18,771 bases of DNA from an uncultured Lachnospiraceae bacterium (GTDB lineage Bacteria; Bacillota; Clostridia; Lachnospirales; Lachnospiraceae). Positions 1 to 8,081 of the stretch are shown in pieces. The DNA lies in NCBI GenBank assembly GCA_905201915.1, contig CAJKQE010000037.1:1-18771 (forward strand), read 5' to 3'. The translations under genes were made by a program, and so were the position numbers. How positions within the stretch are numbered: position 1 is the first letter of the stretch; each line of letters opens with the position of its first letter. The notes under the pieces are model-generated. The model ran no database searches. It saw nothing but the letters and a program-made list of their open reading frames with translations, and was not told the DNA's origin.

Positions 1-1763
1 TCAAAGAATTCTTTCCGAATAATGCAGTTGAGTATTTTGTCTCCTACTACGACTATTACCAACCGGAAGCCTATGTTCCGTCCTCTGACACCTATATTGC
101 AAAGGATTCATCTGTCAACGATGAGATAGACAAGCTTCGTCTTTCAGCTACATCTTCTCTTAGTGAACGAAAAGACGTAATTATTGTTTCCAGTGTGTCC
201 TGCATATATGGAATTGGGAGTCCTGACGATTATCAAAACATGATTATTTCCCTACGTCCCGGAATGGAAAAGGATAGGGATGAAGTTATTCGAGAGTTGA
301 TAGATATTCAATACGATCGCAATGAAATGGATTTTCATCGAGGAACTTTCCGGGTTAGAGGAGATGTTTTAGAAATCTTTCCGGCAGATTATTCAGAAAC
401 AGCAGTACGAGTGGAGTTTTTTGGAGATGAAATTGATCGTATTACAGAAGTTGATATTTTGACAGGAGAAATTAAAAGTGCATTAAATCATATTGCTATT
501 TTTCCTGCATCTCATTATGTAGTGCCGATTGAAAAAATACGGAAAGCTGCCGTTGCAATAGAAGAAGAATTAAAAGAGCGTGTGGATTATTTTAAGGGTG
601 AAGATAAGCTTTTGGAGGCACAGCGAATTTCAGAGAGAACAAACTTTGATATCGAAATGCTCAAGGAAACAGGTTTTTGTTCGGGAGTAGAAAATTATTC
701 CAGACATTTATCTGGATTAAAGCCAGGACAGCCTCCATATACGCTAATTGATTATTTCGGAGATGATTTCCTTATTATTATAGATGAATCTCATAAAACC
801 ATTCCACAAATAAGAGGGATGTATGCGGGAGATCAGTCCAGAAAACAAACTTTAGTTGATTATGGATTTCGACTTCCTTCCGCAAAGGATAACCGCCCTT
901 TAAATTTTGAAGAATTTGAAGATAAAATTGACCAGATTTTATTTGTGTCTGCTACACCTGGAGAATATGAAGAAAATCATGAACTTTTGCGGGCAGAACA
1001 GATTATTCGTCCTACAGGACTCTTAGATCCAGAGGTAGAAGTGCGTCCTGTGGAAGGTCAGATTGATGATTTAATTTCAGAAGTTAATAAAGAAATTAAG
1101 AAGAAAAATAAAATTCTTATTACGACACTTACGAAACGTATGGCAGAGGATTTGACAGAATATATGAAAGAACTGGGTATACGTGTTAGGTATCTTCATT
1201 CAGATATTGATACCTTGGAACGAACACAGATTATCAGGGATATGCGTTTAGATGTTTTTGATGTGTTGGTAGGAATTAACCTATTAAGAGAAGGACTTGA
1301 TATTCCAGAAATTACCTTAGTTGCCATTTTAGATGCGGATAAAGAAGGCTTTTTGCGCTCAGAAGTATCTCTTATTCAGACCATAGGGCGTGCTGCCCGA
1401 AATGCGGATGGTAGAGTTATTATGTATGCTGATGTCATAACAGATTCTATGAGAATTGCCATAGATGAAACTATGAGGAGGAGAGCACTGCAGCAGAAAT
1501 ATAATGAAGAGCATGGAATTACTCCAAAGACAATTAAAAAAGCTGTTAGAGATTTAATCAGTATTTCCAAAGCAGTGGCAGAAACAGAAGAAAAACTGGA
1601 AAAAGATCCGGAAAGCATGAGCAGAAAAGAACTTGAAAATCTGATTAAAAAAGTTCAAAAGCAAATGCAGGCGGCAGCCGCAGATTTGAATTTTGAAATG
1701 GCAGCTTCCTTGCGTGATAAGATGTTAGAATTAAAAAAGAGTCTGGAAGAACTAGATGAGTAA
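1..1763 (+). CDS. uvrB: UvrABC system protein B, 5'-truncated by window edge
   Basis: UvrB is the DNA-damage verification helicase of nucleotide excision repair. UvrA loads it, and it then recruits UvrC for incision. The reading frame is open from base 3, well before the first ATG at 195, so the gene runs in from outside the window; 586 residues are present. The visible part opens in the damage-probing beta-hairpin region (YYDYYQPEAYVP), continues through helicase motif II (DESH near residue 261 of the visible part), the SATPGEYE motif and motifs V and VI (GINLLREGLDIPE, QTIGRAARN), and ends in a C-terminal UVR domain that binds UvrC. The family is about 660 residues long, so roughly 75 N-terminal residues with the Walker A motif lie outside. 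A strong terminator follows, so the gene ends its transcription unit. Identity is essentially certain. Confidence 0.98.
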   Translation, partial: KEFFPNNAVEYFVSYYDYYQPEAYVPSSDTYIAKDSSVNDEIDKLRLSATSSLSERKDVIIVSSVSCIYGIGSPDDYQNMIISLRPGMEKDRDEVIRELIDIQYDRNEMDFHRGTFRVRGDVLEIFPADYSETAVRVEFFGDEIDRITEVDILTGEIKSALNHIAIFPASHYVVPIEKIRKAAVAIEEELKERVDYFKGEDKLLEAQRISERTNFDIEMLKETGFCSGVENYSRHLSGLKPGQPPYTLIDYFGDDFLIIIDESHKTIPQIRGMYAGDQSRKQTLVDYGFRLPSAKDNRPLNFEEFEDKIDQILFVSATPGEYEENHELLRAEQIIRPTGLLDPEVEVRPVEGQIDDLISEVNKEIKKKNKILITTLTKRMAEDLTEYMKELGIRVRYLHSDIDTLERTQIIRDMRLDVFDVLVGINLLREGLDIPEITLVAILDADKEGFLRSEVSLIQTIGRAARNADGRVIMYADVITDSMRIAIDETMRRRALQQKYNEEHGITPKTIKKAVRDLISISKAVAETEEKLEKDPESMSRKELENLIKKVQKQMQAAAADLNFEMAASLRDKMLELKKSLEELDE

Positions 1764-1772
1764 AATAATAAG

Positions 1773-1816
1773 AAAAATCTTTCTTTTCAATGATATTTTG
1801 GAGAGAAAGATTTTTT
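1773..1816 (+). terminator. Rho-independent terminator after uvrB
   Basis: A long inverted repeat (AAAAATCTTTCT at 1773-1784 with AGAAAGATTTTT at 1804-1815) extends inward with further A-T, G-C and G-T pairs to about 18 pairs around a 7-base loop. It ends in a run of six T on the + strand at 1811-1816. It lies 9 bases after the uvrB stop and separates uvrB from the heat-shock operon. Confidence 0.9.
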
Positions 1817-1858
1817 AATCTTGGTGTTATATAAAATTCTAAAATAATTATAAAGCTC

Positions 1859-1887
1859 TTGACAAATAAAACGACTGGTGCTATCTT
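1859..1887 (+). promoter_or_regulatory. Housekeeping (SigA-type) promoter of the hrcA operon
   Basis: A perfect -35 TTGACA lies at 1859-1864. After a 17-base spacer comes a -10 TATCTT at 1882-1887, preceded by an extended -10 TG at 1879-1880. The expected transcription start near 1894 places the CIRCE operator just downstream, as is usual for HrcA-controlled operons. Confidence 0.85.
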
Positions 1888-1900
1888 AAGAACATAGATG

Positions 1901-1927
1901 TTAGCACTCCACTACAACGAGTGCTAA
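1901..1927. promoter_or_regulatory. CIRCE operator bound by HrcA
   Basis: The sequence shows TTAGCACTC (1901-1909), a 9-base spacer, then GAGTGCTAA (1919-1927), a perfect match to the CIRCE consensus inverted repeat. It sits between the promoter and hrcA. HrcA binding here represses the operon under normal conditions, and heat stress relieves this when GroEL is titrated away. The autoregulation is established for the family and is inferred here from the site. Confidence 0.98.
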
Positions 1928-1951
1928 CAATAAAAAAGAAAGGAGCAGGAT

Positions 1952-3004
1952 ATGGAATTGGTGACTGAGTTGGATGAAAGAAAACGAAAAATTCTAAAAG
2001 CCATTATTCAGACATATTTGGAGACTGGTGAGCCGGTTGGATCAAGGACTATTTCTAAATACACAGATTTAAATCTTAGCTCCGCAACAATCCGAAATGA
2101 GATGTCAGACTTAGAGGAATTAGGATATATAGTCCAGCCGTATACTTCTGCCGGTCGTATTCCTTCTGATTTAGGTTATCGTCTTTATGTAGATGAACTG
2201 ATGAAAGAAAAAGAACAGGAAGTGGCAGAAATTAAGGAACTGATGATTGAAAAGACGGATAAGATGGAAAAGGTTTTAAAACAAGTAGCAAGAGTTCTCG
2301 CTTCGAATACAAACTATGCTACTATGATTACAGGACCTGCCTATCACAGAAATAAAGTAAAATTTATCCAGCTTTCAAAAGTCAGTGAGAAACAACTGCT
2401 GGCAGTTGTGGTAGTAGAAGGAAATATTGTGAAAAATCATATTATTAACCTTCAGGAAGCAATGGATGAAGAAACTATTTTAAAATTAAATCTGTTGCTG
2501 AATACACAGCTAAATGGTTTATCTATTGAAGAAATAAATCTGGCAATGATTTCCCGCTTAAAAGAACAGGCCGGCATACACAGTGCTGTAGTCGGAAGTG
2601 TTATTGATGCAGTTGCTAAGGCTATTGCACCGGACGAAGAAGAAATGGAGATTTATACCAGCGGTGCTACAAATATTTTCAAATATCCAGAGTTAGCAGA
2701 TAAGGCAAAAGCCAGTGAATTGATTTCCACTTTTGAAGAAAAGCAGGCTTTAGCAGAGTTTGCTAAAGAAACTATGGAAGCGGATAATGGTAAAGAGAAT
2801 ACAGAAATTCAAATCTATATCGGAGATGAAACTCCTGTTCAAACTATGAAAGACTGCAGTGTTGTAACAGCTACTTATGATTTAGGTGGTGGTATGCAGG
2901 GGACTATCGGAATTATAGGACCTAAGCGAATGGATTACGAAAATGTAGTAGATAATCTGAAAACTTTAAAAAATCAGTTAGACCATATATTTAAGAAGTC
3001 ATAG
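1952..3004 (+). CDS. hrcA: Heat-inducible transcription repressor HrcA
   Basis: HrcA is the repressor of class I heat-shock genes; it binds CIRCE and needs GroEL for activity. The 350-residue product has the family's usual length. It shows an N-terminal winged-helix domain (about residues 1-75, with the signature stretch LSSATIRNEMSDLEELG and SAGRIPSDLGYR), then a GAF-like dimerisation region and a C-terminal segment ending DLGGGMQGTIGIIGPKRM, typical of HrcA. The ATG at 1952 is preceded by AAAGGAGC at 1939-1946. It is the first gene of hrcA-grpE-dnaK-dnaJ, and the CIRCE site 25 bases upstream indicates that it represses itself and the genes after it. Confidence 0.98.
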   Translation: MELVTELDERKRKILKAIIQTYLETGEPVGSRTISKYTDLNLSSATIRNEMSDLEELGYIVQPYTSAGRIPSDLGYRLYVDELMKEKEQEVAEIKELMIEKTDKMEKVLKQVARVLASNTNYATMITGPAYHRNKVKFIQLSKVSEKQLLAVVVVEGNIVKNHIINLQEAMDEETILKLNLLLNTQLNGLSIEEINLAMISRLKEQAGIHSAVVGSVIDAVAKAIAPDEEEMEIYTSGATNIFKYPELADKAKASELISTFEEKQALAEFAKETMEADNGKENTEIQIYIGDETPVQTMKDCSVVTATYDLGGGMQGTIGIIGPKRMDYENVVDNLKTLKNQLDHIFKKS

Positions 3005-3012
3005 AAAGGTGG
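3005..3012 (+). promoter_or_regulatory. Ribosome binding site fixing the GTG start of grpE
   Basis: AAAGGTGG directly follows the hrcA stop and sits 10 bases before the GTG at 3023. The next in-frame ATG (3068) has no comparable site, so the GTG is the preferred start. Confidence 0.75.
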
Positions 3013-3022
3013 TAAGAAATTC

Positions 3023-3646
3023 GTGTCAGAAGAAAAAAAAGAGTATAACACAATAGAAGAAGATGATATGACTCAAAATGAAACAGAAGAAATTTTAGAA
3101 GAAGATGTAAAATTGGCAGAGGAAACAGTTTCTGAAACAGAGGAAACAGAAGAAACTGTAGAAGAAAAAACAGCAGAAAAAAAGGGACTGTTTGGAAAAA
3201 AGAAAAAAGATAAAAAAGATGAAAAAATAGAAGAATTGACAGACATGGTAAAACGCCAGATGGCAGAATTTGATAACTTCCGAAAACGTACAGAAAAGGA
3301 AAAAGCTTCTATGTATCAAATCGGAGCAAGAGAGATTGTAGAGAAAATTCTTCCGGTGGTTGATAACTTTGAAAGAGGTCTGGCAATGATACCGGAAGAT
3401 GAAAAAGAAAATCCTGTGGCTACAGGTATGGCTCAGATTTATAAACAGTTGATGACAGCTTTTGATGAAATAGGAGTAAAAGCAATTGAAGCTGTAGGGC
3501 AGGAATTTAATCCTGATTTTCATAATGCAGTGATGCATGTGGAAGATGAGGAAGTGGAAGAAAATATAATTGTTGAAGAATTCCAGAAGGGATATATGTA
3601 TAAAGATTATGTGGTAAGACACAGTATGGTGAAGGTTGCAAACTAG
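3023..3646 (+). CDS. grpE: Nucleotide exchange factor GrpE
   Basis: GrpE is the cytoplasmic co-chaperone that drives ADP release from DnaK. The 207-residue product has a very acidic, Glu/Thr-rich N-terminus (about 1-50), a Lys-rich patch (GLFGKKKKDKK), a long helical coiled-coil region for dimerisation (about 65-135, including MAEFDNFRKRTEKEK and VVDNFERGL), and a C-terminal beta-domain ending in the GrpE signature (FQKGYMYKDYVVRHSMVKV). Translation starts at a GTG backed by the site at 3005-3012. It lies 18 bases after hrcA and 100 bases before dnaK, in the usual order. The low-complexity acidic N-terminus is common in Firmicutes GrpE proteins. Confidence 0.97.
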   Translation: MSEEKKEYNTIEEDDMTQNETEEILEEDVKLAEETVSETEETEETVEEKTAEKKGLFGKKKKDKKDEKIEELTDMVKRQMAEFDNFRKRTEKEKASMYQIGAREIVEKILPVVDNFERGLAMIPEDEKENPVATGMAQIYKQLMTAFDEIGVKAIEAVGQEFNPDFHNAVMHVEDEEVEENIIVEEFQKGYMYKDYVVRHSMVKVAN

Positions 3647-3681
3647 CGATATTCATCAAGCAGAAGAAATTCTGTGAGATT

Positions 3682-3703
3682 TTATCTTATAAATGAAAGA
3701 TAA
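3682..3703 (+). other. Small AT-rich hairpin between grpE and dnaK
   Basis: TTATCTT (3682-3688) and AAGATAA (3697-3703) can form a 7-pair stem with an 8-base loop in the 100-base gap before dnaK. There is no T-run after it, so it is not a terminator. It could be an mRNA processing or stability element, but it is short and AT-only apart from one pair and may be chance. Confidence 0.25.
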
Positions 3704-3746
3704 CCAGTAAATAAATAATAGAAGAAAAATTCAGGAGGAATTTATC

Positions 3747-5621
3747 ATGGGAAAAATTATTGGTATTGACTTAGGTACTACAAATAGCTGTGTAGGTGTA
3801 ATGGAAGGTGGACAGCCGGTAGTTGTAGCAAATGCAGAAGGCGCAAGAACAACACCATCTGTAGTTGCTTTTACAAAATCAGGAGAAAGATTAGTAGGAG
3901 AACCTGCAAAACGTCAGGCTGTTACAAATGCAGATAAAACAATTTCATCTATTAAAAGACACATGGGAACTGATTACAGAGTTACCATTGATGATAAAAA
4001 ATATTCTCCACAGGAAATTTCAGCAATGATTTTACAGAAACTGAAAACAGATGCTGAAAACTATCTTGGTGAAAAAGTAACAGAAGCTGTTATCACAGTA
4101 CCTGCTTATTTCAATGATGCACAGCGTCAGGCAACAAAAGATGCAGGTAAAATTGCAGGTTTGGAAGTAAAACGTATTATCAACGAGCCTACAGCAGCAG
4201 CTCTTGCTTATGGTCTTGATAATGAAAAAGAACAGAAAATCATGGTATACGACTTAGGTGGCGGTACTTTCGATGTTTCTATTATTGAAATCGGTGACGG
4301 TGTTATCGAAGTATTATCTACAGCAGGTGATAACCGCCTTGGTGGTGATGACTTTGACCAGAAAGTTGCAGATTATATGATTGCTGAATTTAAGAAAGCA
4401 GAAGGTGTTGATTTATCCGCAGATAAAATGGCTATGCAGCGTATTAAAGAAGCAGCTGAAAAAGCAAAGAAAGAGCTTTCCTCTGCAACAACAACAAACA
4501 TCAACCTTCCATTTATCAGCATGAATGCAAATGGACCTCTGCACTTTGATATGAACCTTACAAGAGCAAAATTTGATGAATTGACACATGATTTAGTAGA
4601 AAGAACAGCAGAACCTGTAAAACGTGCATTATCTGATGCAGGACTTTCACCTTCTGAATTAGGTCAGGTATTGTTAGTTGGTGGTTCTACACGTATTCCA
4701 TCTGTACAGGATAAAGTAAAACAGCTGACAGGAAAAGAACCAAGTAAGACATTAAATCCTGATGAGTGTGTTGCTTTAGGAGCATCTGTTCAGGGTGGTA
4801 AACTTGCAGGTGATTCAGGTGCAGGTGATATCCTTCTTCTTGATGTAACTCCACTGTCACTGTCTATCGAAACAATGGGCGGTATTGCTACAAGATTGAT
4901 TGAAAGAAATACAACAATTCCTACAAAGAAAAGTCAGATTTTCTCTACAGCAGCAGATAATCAGACAGCAGTAGATATTAATGTTGTACAGGGTGAAAGA
5001 CAGTTTGCAAGAGATAATAAATCTCTCGGACAGTTCCGTTTAGATGGTATTCCACCAGCAAGACGTGGTGTTCCTCAGATTGAAGTAACTTTTGATATTG
5101 ATGCAAACGGTATTGTAAATGTATCTGCAAAAGACTTAGGAACAGGTAAAGAACAGCACATCACAATTACAGCAGGTTCTAATATGTCTGATGATGAAAT
5201 CGATAAAGCTGTAAAAGAAGCTGCAGAATACGAAGCACAGGATAAAAAACGTAAAGAAGCAGTAGATACAAAGAATGATGCAGATGCTATGGTATTCCAG
5301 ACAGAAAAAGCTCTGGAAGAAGCCGGAGATAAAATTGATGCAAATGATAAGACAGCAGTAGAAGCAGACTTAAATGCATTAAAAGATATTCTTGCTAAAT
5401 GTGCAAATGTAGATGAAATCACAGATGCTCAGGTAGAAGAAATTAAAGCTGGTAAAGAAAAATTAATGCAGAGCGCACAGAAACTCTTTGCTAAAATGTA
5501 TGAACAGGCTCAGGCACAGGGCGGTGCACAGGCAGGTCCTGATATGGGTGCAGGAGCACAGGGTGGTTCCAACGAAGCATACGGTGATGATGTTGTAGAT
5601 GGAGATTACAGAGAAGTTTAA
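3747..5621 (+). CDS. dnaK: Molecular chaperone DnaK (Hsp70)
   Basis: DnaK is the ATP-dependent cytoplasmic Hsp70 that binds unfolded polypeptides with DnaJ and GrpE. The 624-residue protein has the usual Firmicutes length. The ATPase domain shows the phosphate-1 loop (GIDLGTTNSCVGV, residues 5-17), the phosphate-2 loop (DLGGGTFDVSI from residue 169) and the adenosine motif (LLVGGSTRIP from about residue 308). The substrate-binding beta-domain follows from about 385 (LLLDVTPLSLSIETMGG), then a helical lid and a Gly/Ala/Gln-rich tail ending DGDYREV. The start ATG has a perfect AGGAGG at 3733-3738. Codon use looks biased to a narrow set (GGT, GCA, AAA), fitting high expression. Control is expected from the upstream CIRCE site. 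Confidence 0.99.
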   Translation: MGKIIGIDLGTTNSCVGVMEGGQPVVVANAEGARTTPSVVAFTKSGERLVGEPAKRQAVTNADKTISSIKRHMGTDYRVTIDDKKYSPQEISAMILQKLKTDAENYLGEKVTEAVITVPAYFNDAQRQATKDAGKIAGLEVKRIINEPTAAALAYGLDNEKEQKIMVYDLGGGTFDVSIIEIGDGVIEVLSTAGDNRLGGDDFDQKVADYMIAEFKKAEGVDLSADKMAMQRIKEAAEKAKKELSSATTTNINLPFISMNANGPLHFDMNLTRAKFDELTHDLVERTAEPVKRALSDAGLSPSELGQVLLVGGSTRIPSVQDKVKQLTGKEPSKTLNPDECVALGASVQGGKLAGDSGAGDILLLDVTPLSLSIETMGGIATRLIERNTTIPTKKSQIFSTAADNQTAVDINVVQGERQFARDNKSLGQFRLDGIPPARRGVPQIEVTFDIDANGIVNVSAKDLGTGKEQHITITAGSNMSDDEIDKAVKEAAEYEAQDKKRKEAVDTKNDADAMVFQTEKALEEAGDKIDANDKTAVEADLNALKDILAKCANVDEITDAQVEEIKAGKEKLMQSAQKLFAKMYEQAQAQGGAQAGPDMGAGAQGGSNEAYGDDVVDGDYREV

Positions 5622-5647
5622 TCAGTAGGCGTAAAGCAGTAAAACAT

Positions 5648-5679
5648 GGGCATGGGGTGTTTTGTGGCACCTCATGTCT
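5648..5679 (+). other. GC-richer hairpin between dnaK and dnaJ
   Basis: CATGGGGTG (5651-5659) pairs with CACCTCATG (5668-5676) with one G-T wobble around an 8-base loop. It extends outward by GGG (5648-5650) with TCT (5677-5679) to 12 pairs. No T-run follows, so full termination is unlikely. A partial stop, pause or RNase processing site that lowers dnaJ relative to dnaK is a reasonable inference. Confidence 0.55.
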
Positions 5680-5729
5680 TATGTGTTTCCATATCTGTGA
5701 TACGCTGATGAGAGAAAGGGATAAGACAA

Positions 5730-6890
5730 ATGGCAGATAAAAGAGATTACTACGAGGTCCTTGGAGTAGACAGGGGCGCAGATGATTCTGCAATTAAAAG
5801 TGCATATCGTAAGCTTGCCAAAAAATATCACCCTGATGTAAATCCTGGAGATAAAGAAGCCGAGAAAAAATTCAAAGAGGCAACAGAGGCTTATGGCATT
5901 TTAAGTGACCCTCAAAAGAGAAAACAATATGATCAGTTTGGTCATGCTGCCTTTGAACAGGGCGGCGGTGGAGCCGGAGGCGGATTTGGTGGCTTCGGTG
6001 GATTTGGCGGCGCGGATATGGGAGATATTTTTGGAGATATTTTTGGAGATTTATTCGGCGGCGGTGGACGCAGAAGACCGAATAATGGTCCAATGAAAGG
6101 TGCCAATCTTAGAGCGTCTGTTAGAATTACTTTTGAAGAGGCTGTTTTCGGATGTGAGAAAGAGCTTGAACTGAATTTAAAGGATACTTGTACAACTTGT
6201 AACGGAACAGGTGCAAAGCCGGGAACATCACCGGAAACATGTCCGAAATGTCATGGCTCTGGTCAGGTGGTTTATACTCAGCAGTCTATGTTCGGTACGA
6301 TTCAGAATGTACAGACTTGTCCGGACTGTCAGGGAAGCGGAAAAATAATTAAAGAGAAATGTACACAGTGCCATGGTACAGGATTTACTTCCAGTAGGAA
6401 GAAAATTAAAGTTACCATACCTGCCGGTATTGATAATGGACAGAGTATTCGTATCAGAGAAAAGGGCGAACCAGGTGTAAATGGCGGACCAAGAGGTGAC
6501 TTGATGGTGGAAGTTGTTGTAGCACGCCATCCGATTTTCCAGAGACAAGATATGAATATATTCTCAACAGCACCGATTACTTTCGCACAGGCTGCACTTG
6601 GTGGTGAAGTACGTATCAGCACTGTGGATGGAGATGTTCTTTATGATGTAAAACCAGGTACACAGACAGATACAAAGGTTCGCTTAAAAGGTAAAGGTGT
6701 TCCATCTCTTCGAAACAAAAATCTCAGAGGTGACCACTATGTAACTTTAGTAGTGGAAGTTCCTACAAAGCTTAACGAAGAAGCAAAAGAAGCTCTTCGT
6801 AAATTTGATGAGGCTTGTGGAAATCGCCCGTCAAGTGGAGAAAAGAAGAAAAAATTTGGCGAAAAATTAAAAGATATGTTTGAAAATTAA
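5730..6890 (+). CDS. dnaJ: Molecular chaperone DnaJ (Hsp40)
   Basis: DnaJ delivers unfolded substrates to DnaK and stimulates its ATPase. The 386-residue product is a full type I DnaJ. It has a J domain (residues 1-70) with the essential HPD at 34-36, a Gly/Phe-rich linker (about 72-118), and a zinc-binding region from C154 with four CxxCxGxG repeats (CTTCNGTG, CPKCHGSG, CPDCQGSG, CTQCHGTG). C-terminal substrate-binding domains and a Lys-rich tail follow. The ATG at 5730 is preceded by AAAGGG at 5715-5720. It is the last gene of the heat-shock operon and is followed by a terminator. All key residues are intact. Confidence 0.99.
   Translation: MADKRDYYEVLGVDRGADDSAIKSAYRKLAKKYHPDVNPGDKEAEKKFKEATEAYGILSDPQKRKQYDQFGHAAFEQGGGGAGGGFGGFGGFGGADMGDIFGDIFGDLFGGGGRRRPNNGPMKGANLRASVRITFEEAVFGCEKELELNLKDTCTTCNGTGAKPGTSPETCPKCHGSGQVVYTQQSMFGTIQNVQTCPDCQGSGKIIKEKCTQCHGTGFTSSRKKIKVTIPAGIDNGQSIRIREKGEPGVNGGPRGDLMVEVVVARHPIFQRQDMNIFSTAPITFAQAALGGEVRISTVDGDVLYDVKPGTQTDTKVRLKGKGVPSLRNKNLRGDHYVTLVVEVPTKLNEEAKEALRKFDEACGNRPSSGEKKKKFGEKLKDMFEN
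6021..6056 (+). repeat. 12-base tandem repeat in the dnaJ Gly/Phe region
   Basis: Two identical 12-base units (GGAGATATTTTT at 6021-6032 and 6033-6044) are followed by a diverged third (6045-6056). They encode GDIF-GDIF-GDLF. The repeat stays in frame and lies in a region where DnaJ length varies, so unit number could change without harm. Confidence 0.8.
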
Positions 6891-6898
6891 GGAAACAA

Positions 6899-6944
6899 GG
6901 GAGTTGTATTTCATTGAAAGAATAGTGAATACAGCTCTCTTTTT
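6899..6944 (+). terminator. Rho-independent terminator after dnaJ
   Basis: GAGTTGTATT (6901-6910) pairs with AATACAGCTC (6928-6937), extended by one G-T and one G-C pair. A run of T follows at 6940-6944. It lies 8 bases after the dnaJ stop and ends the heat-shock operon. Confidence 0.85.
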
Positions 6945-6991
6945 ATTTCACAGAAAATTGCGTCCTATGAAATAAAAAACGTTCCGCAAGG

Positions 6992-7020
6992 ATTGCACTG
7001 TAGTGTTGCAATTTTTTTTT
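6992..7020 (+). terminator. Second terminator-like hairpin with T9 run, overlapping a promoter
   Basis: ATTGCA (6992-6997) pairs with TGCAAT (7007-7012) and is followed by nine T at 7012-7020. The stem is only six strict pairs, though A-T and G-T pairs with the T-run could lengthen it. The right arm contains the probable -35 box of the prmA promoter, so the palindrome may instead be promoter sequence. Its function as a backup terminator is an inference. Confidence 0.4.
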
Positions 7021-7034
7021 CTTTCCTCTATAAT
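7006..7034 (+). promoter_or_regulatory. Housekeeping promoter of the prmA-rsmE-nifZ-thiI run
   Basis: A -35-like TTGCAA at 7006-7011, a 17-base T-rich spacer and a perfect -10 TATAAT at 7029-7034 precede prmA by about 50 bases. The upstream dnaJ terminator supports a new transcription start here. Confidence 0.7.
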
Positions 7035-7085
7035 AATAAAATACGCTTATTATGTCTGTACGTATGAAATAAGGAGATTGAATAA

Positions 7086-8072
7086 ATGAAGTGGAAAAAA
7101 TTCAGAATAAAAACAAAAACCGAAGCTGAGGATATTATTATCAGCACACTCTATGACATTGGATTGGAAGGCGCACAGATTGAAGATAATGTACCTCTTA
7201 CACCTCTGGAAAAAGAGCAGATGTTTGTGGATATTTTACCTCAGATGCAGGAAGATGACGGGATTGCTTATTTAAGTTTCTTTGTAGAAGAAACAGAAGA
7301 TGGAAAATTGCTTATGAATGGTGAAGTTACCCAAGAAGAAGAAATTTTAAACGAGGTAAAAACAGAGCTTGAGGGACTTCGTGATTTTATGGATATTGGT
7401 GAAGGAAGCATTGCCGTAGATGAGACAGAAGATATTGATTGGATTAACAACTGGAAACAGTATTTTAAACAATTTTATGTAGATGATATTTTGATTATTC
7501 CTTCTTGGGAAGAAGTAAAGGAAGAAGATAAAGACAGAATGATTATCCATATTGATCCGGGAACTGCTTTTGGAACAGGTATGCACGAAACAACACAGCT
7601 TTGCATTCGTCAGTTAAAGAAATTTGTAAAAGAAGATACAGAGCTGTTAGATGTTGGTACAGGAAGTGGTATTTTATCTATTGTAGCATTAAAATTAGGT
7701 GCAAAACATGCAGTAGGAACAGATTTAGATCCGTGTGCAGTGCCGGCTGTAGAGGAAAATAAAGAAGTAAATGAAATCCCTACACAGGACTTTGATATGA
7801 TGATTGGCAATATTATTGACGATAAAGAAGTGCAGGATAAAGTTGGATATGAAAAATATGATATTGTAGTTGCCAATATTTTAGCAGATGTTTTAGTACC
7901 TCTTACGCCGGTAATTGTAAATCAGATGAAAAAAGGCGGCATTTATATTACATCAGGTATCATTGACAATAAAGAAGAAACTGTGGTAGAAGCAGTAAAA
8001 GCAGCCGGTCTTGAAGTGCTTGAAGTGACTTATCAGGGTGAATGGGTTTCTGTTACAGCCAGAAAAAATTAG
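7086..8072 (+). CDS. prmA: Ribosomal protein L11 methyltransferase PrmA
   Basis: PrmA transfers methyl groups from S-adenosylmethionine to ribosomal protein L11 in the cytoplasm. The 328-residue product has an N-terminal L11-recognition domain (about 1-110), the conserved linker with DWINNWKQYFKQF (from about residue 119), then a class I methyltransferase fold. That fold carries the family motif DPGTAFGTGMHETTQ, the SAM-binding motif LLDVGTGSGILS, the acidic DLDP turn, and VANILADVLVPL, equivalent to the NPP-like catalytic motif of this family. It is somewhat longer than the roughly 310 residues usual for the family, with extra residues apparently in the N-terminal domain and near residues 220-250. 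AAGGAG at 7071-7076 serves the ATG. rsmE follows after 9 bases. Confidence 0.96.
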   Translation: MKWKKFRIKTKTEAEDIIISTLYDIGLEGAQIEDNVPLTPLEKEQMFVDILPQMQEDDGIAYLSFFVEETEDGKLLMNGEVTQEEEILNEVKTELEGLRDFMDIGEGSIAVDETEDIDWINNWKQYFKQFYVDDILIIPSWEEVKEEDKDRMIIHIDPGTAFGTGMHETTQLCIRQLKKFVKEDTELLDVGTGSGILSIVALKLGAKHAVGTDLDPCAVPAVEENKEVNEIPTQDFDMMIGNIIDDKEVQDKVGYEKYDIVVANILADVLVPLTPVIVNQMKKGGIYITSGIIDNKEETVVEAVKAAGLEVLEVTYQGEWVSVTARKN

Positions 8073-8081
8073 GAGAAAACT

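Noticed and set aside
1..220. Pyrimidine-ending codons more common at the start of the visible uvrB than later, hinting at a mosaic gene
   Set aside because: The stretch is short and codes for a highly conserved UvrB motif; the frame is continuous and the evidence is too thin.
3095..3622. 175-codon open frame on the - strand opposite grpE
   Set aside because: Composition is extremely rich in Phe, Cys, Ser and His, as expected from the reverse complement of Glu/Lys-rich coding sequence; there is no family resemblance and grpE is certain.
5905..6096. 63-codon + strand frame inside dnaJ
   Set aside because: It is an out-of-frame reading of the dnaJ J domain and Gly/Phe region with no ribosome binding site or family pattern.
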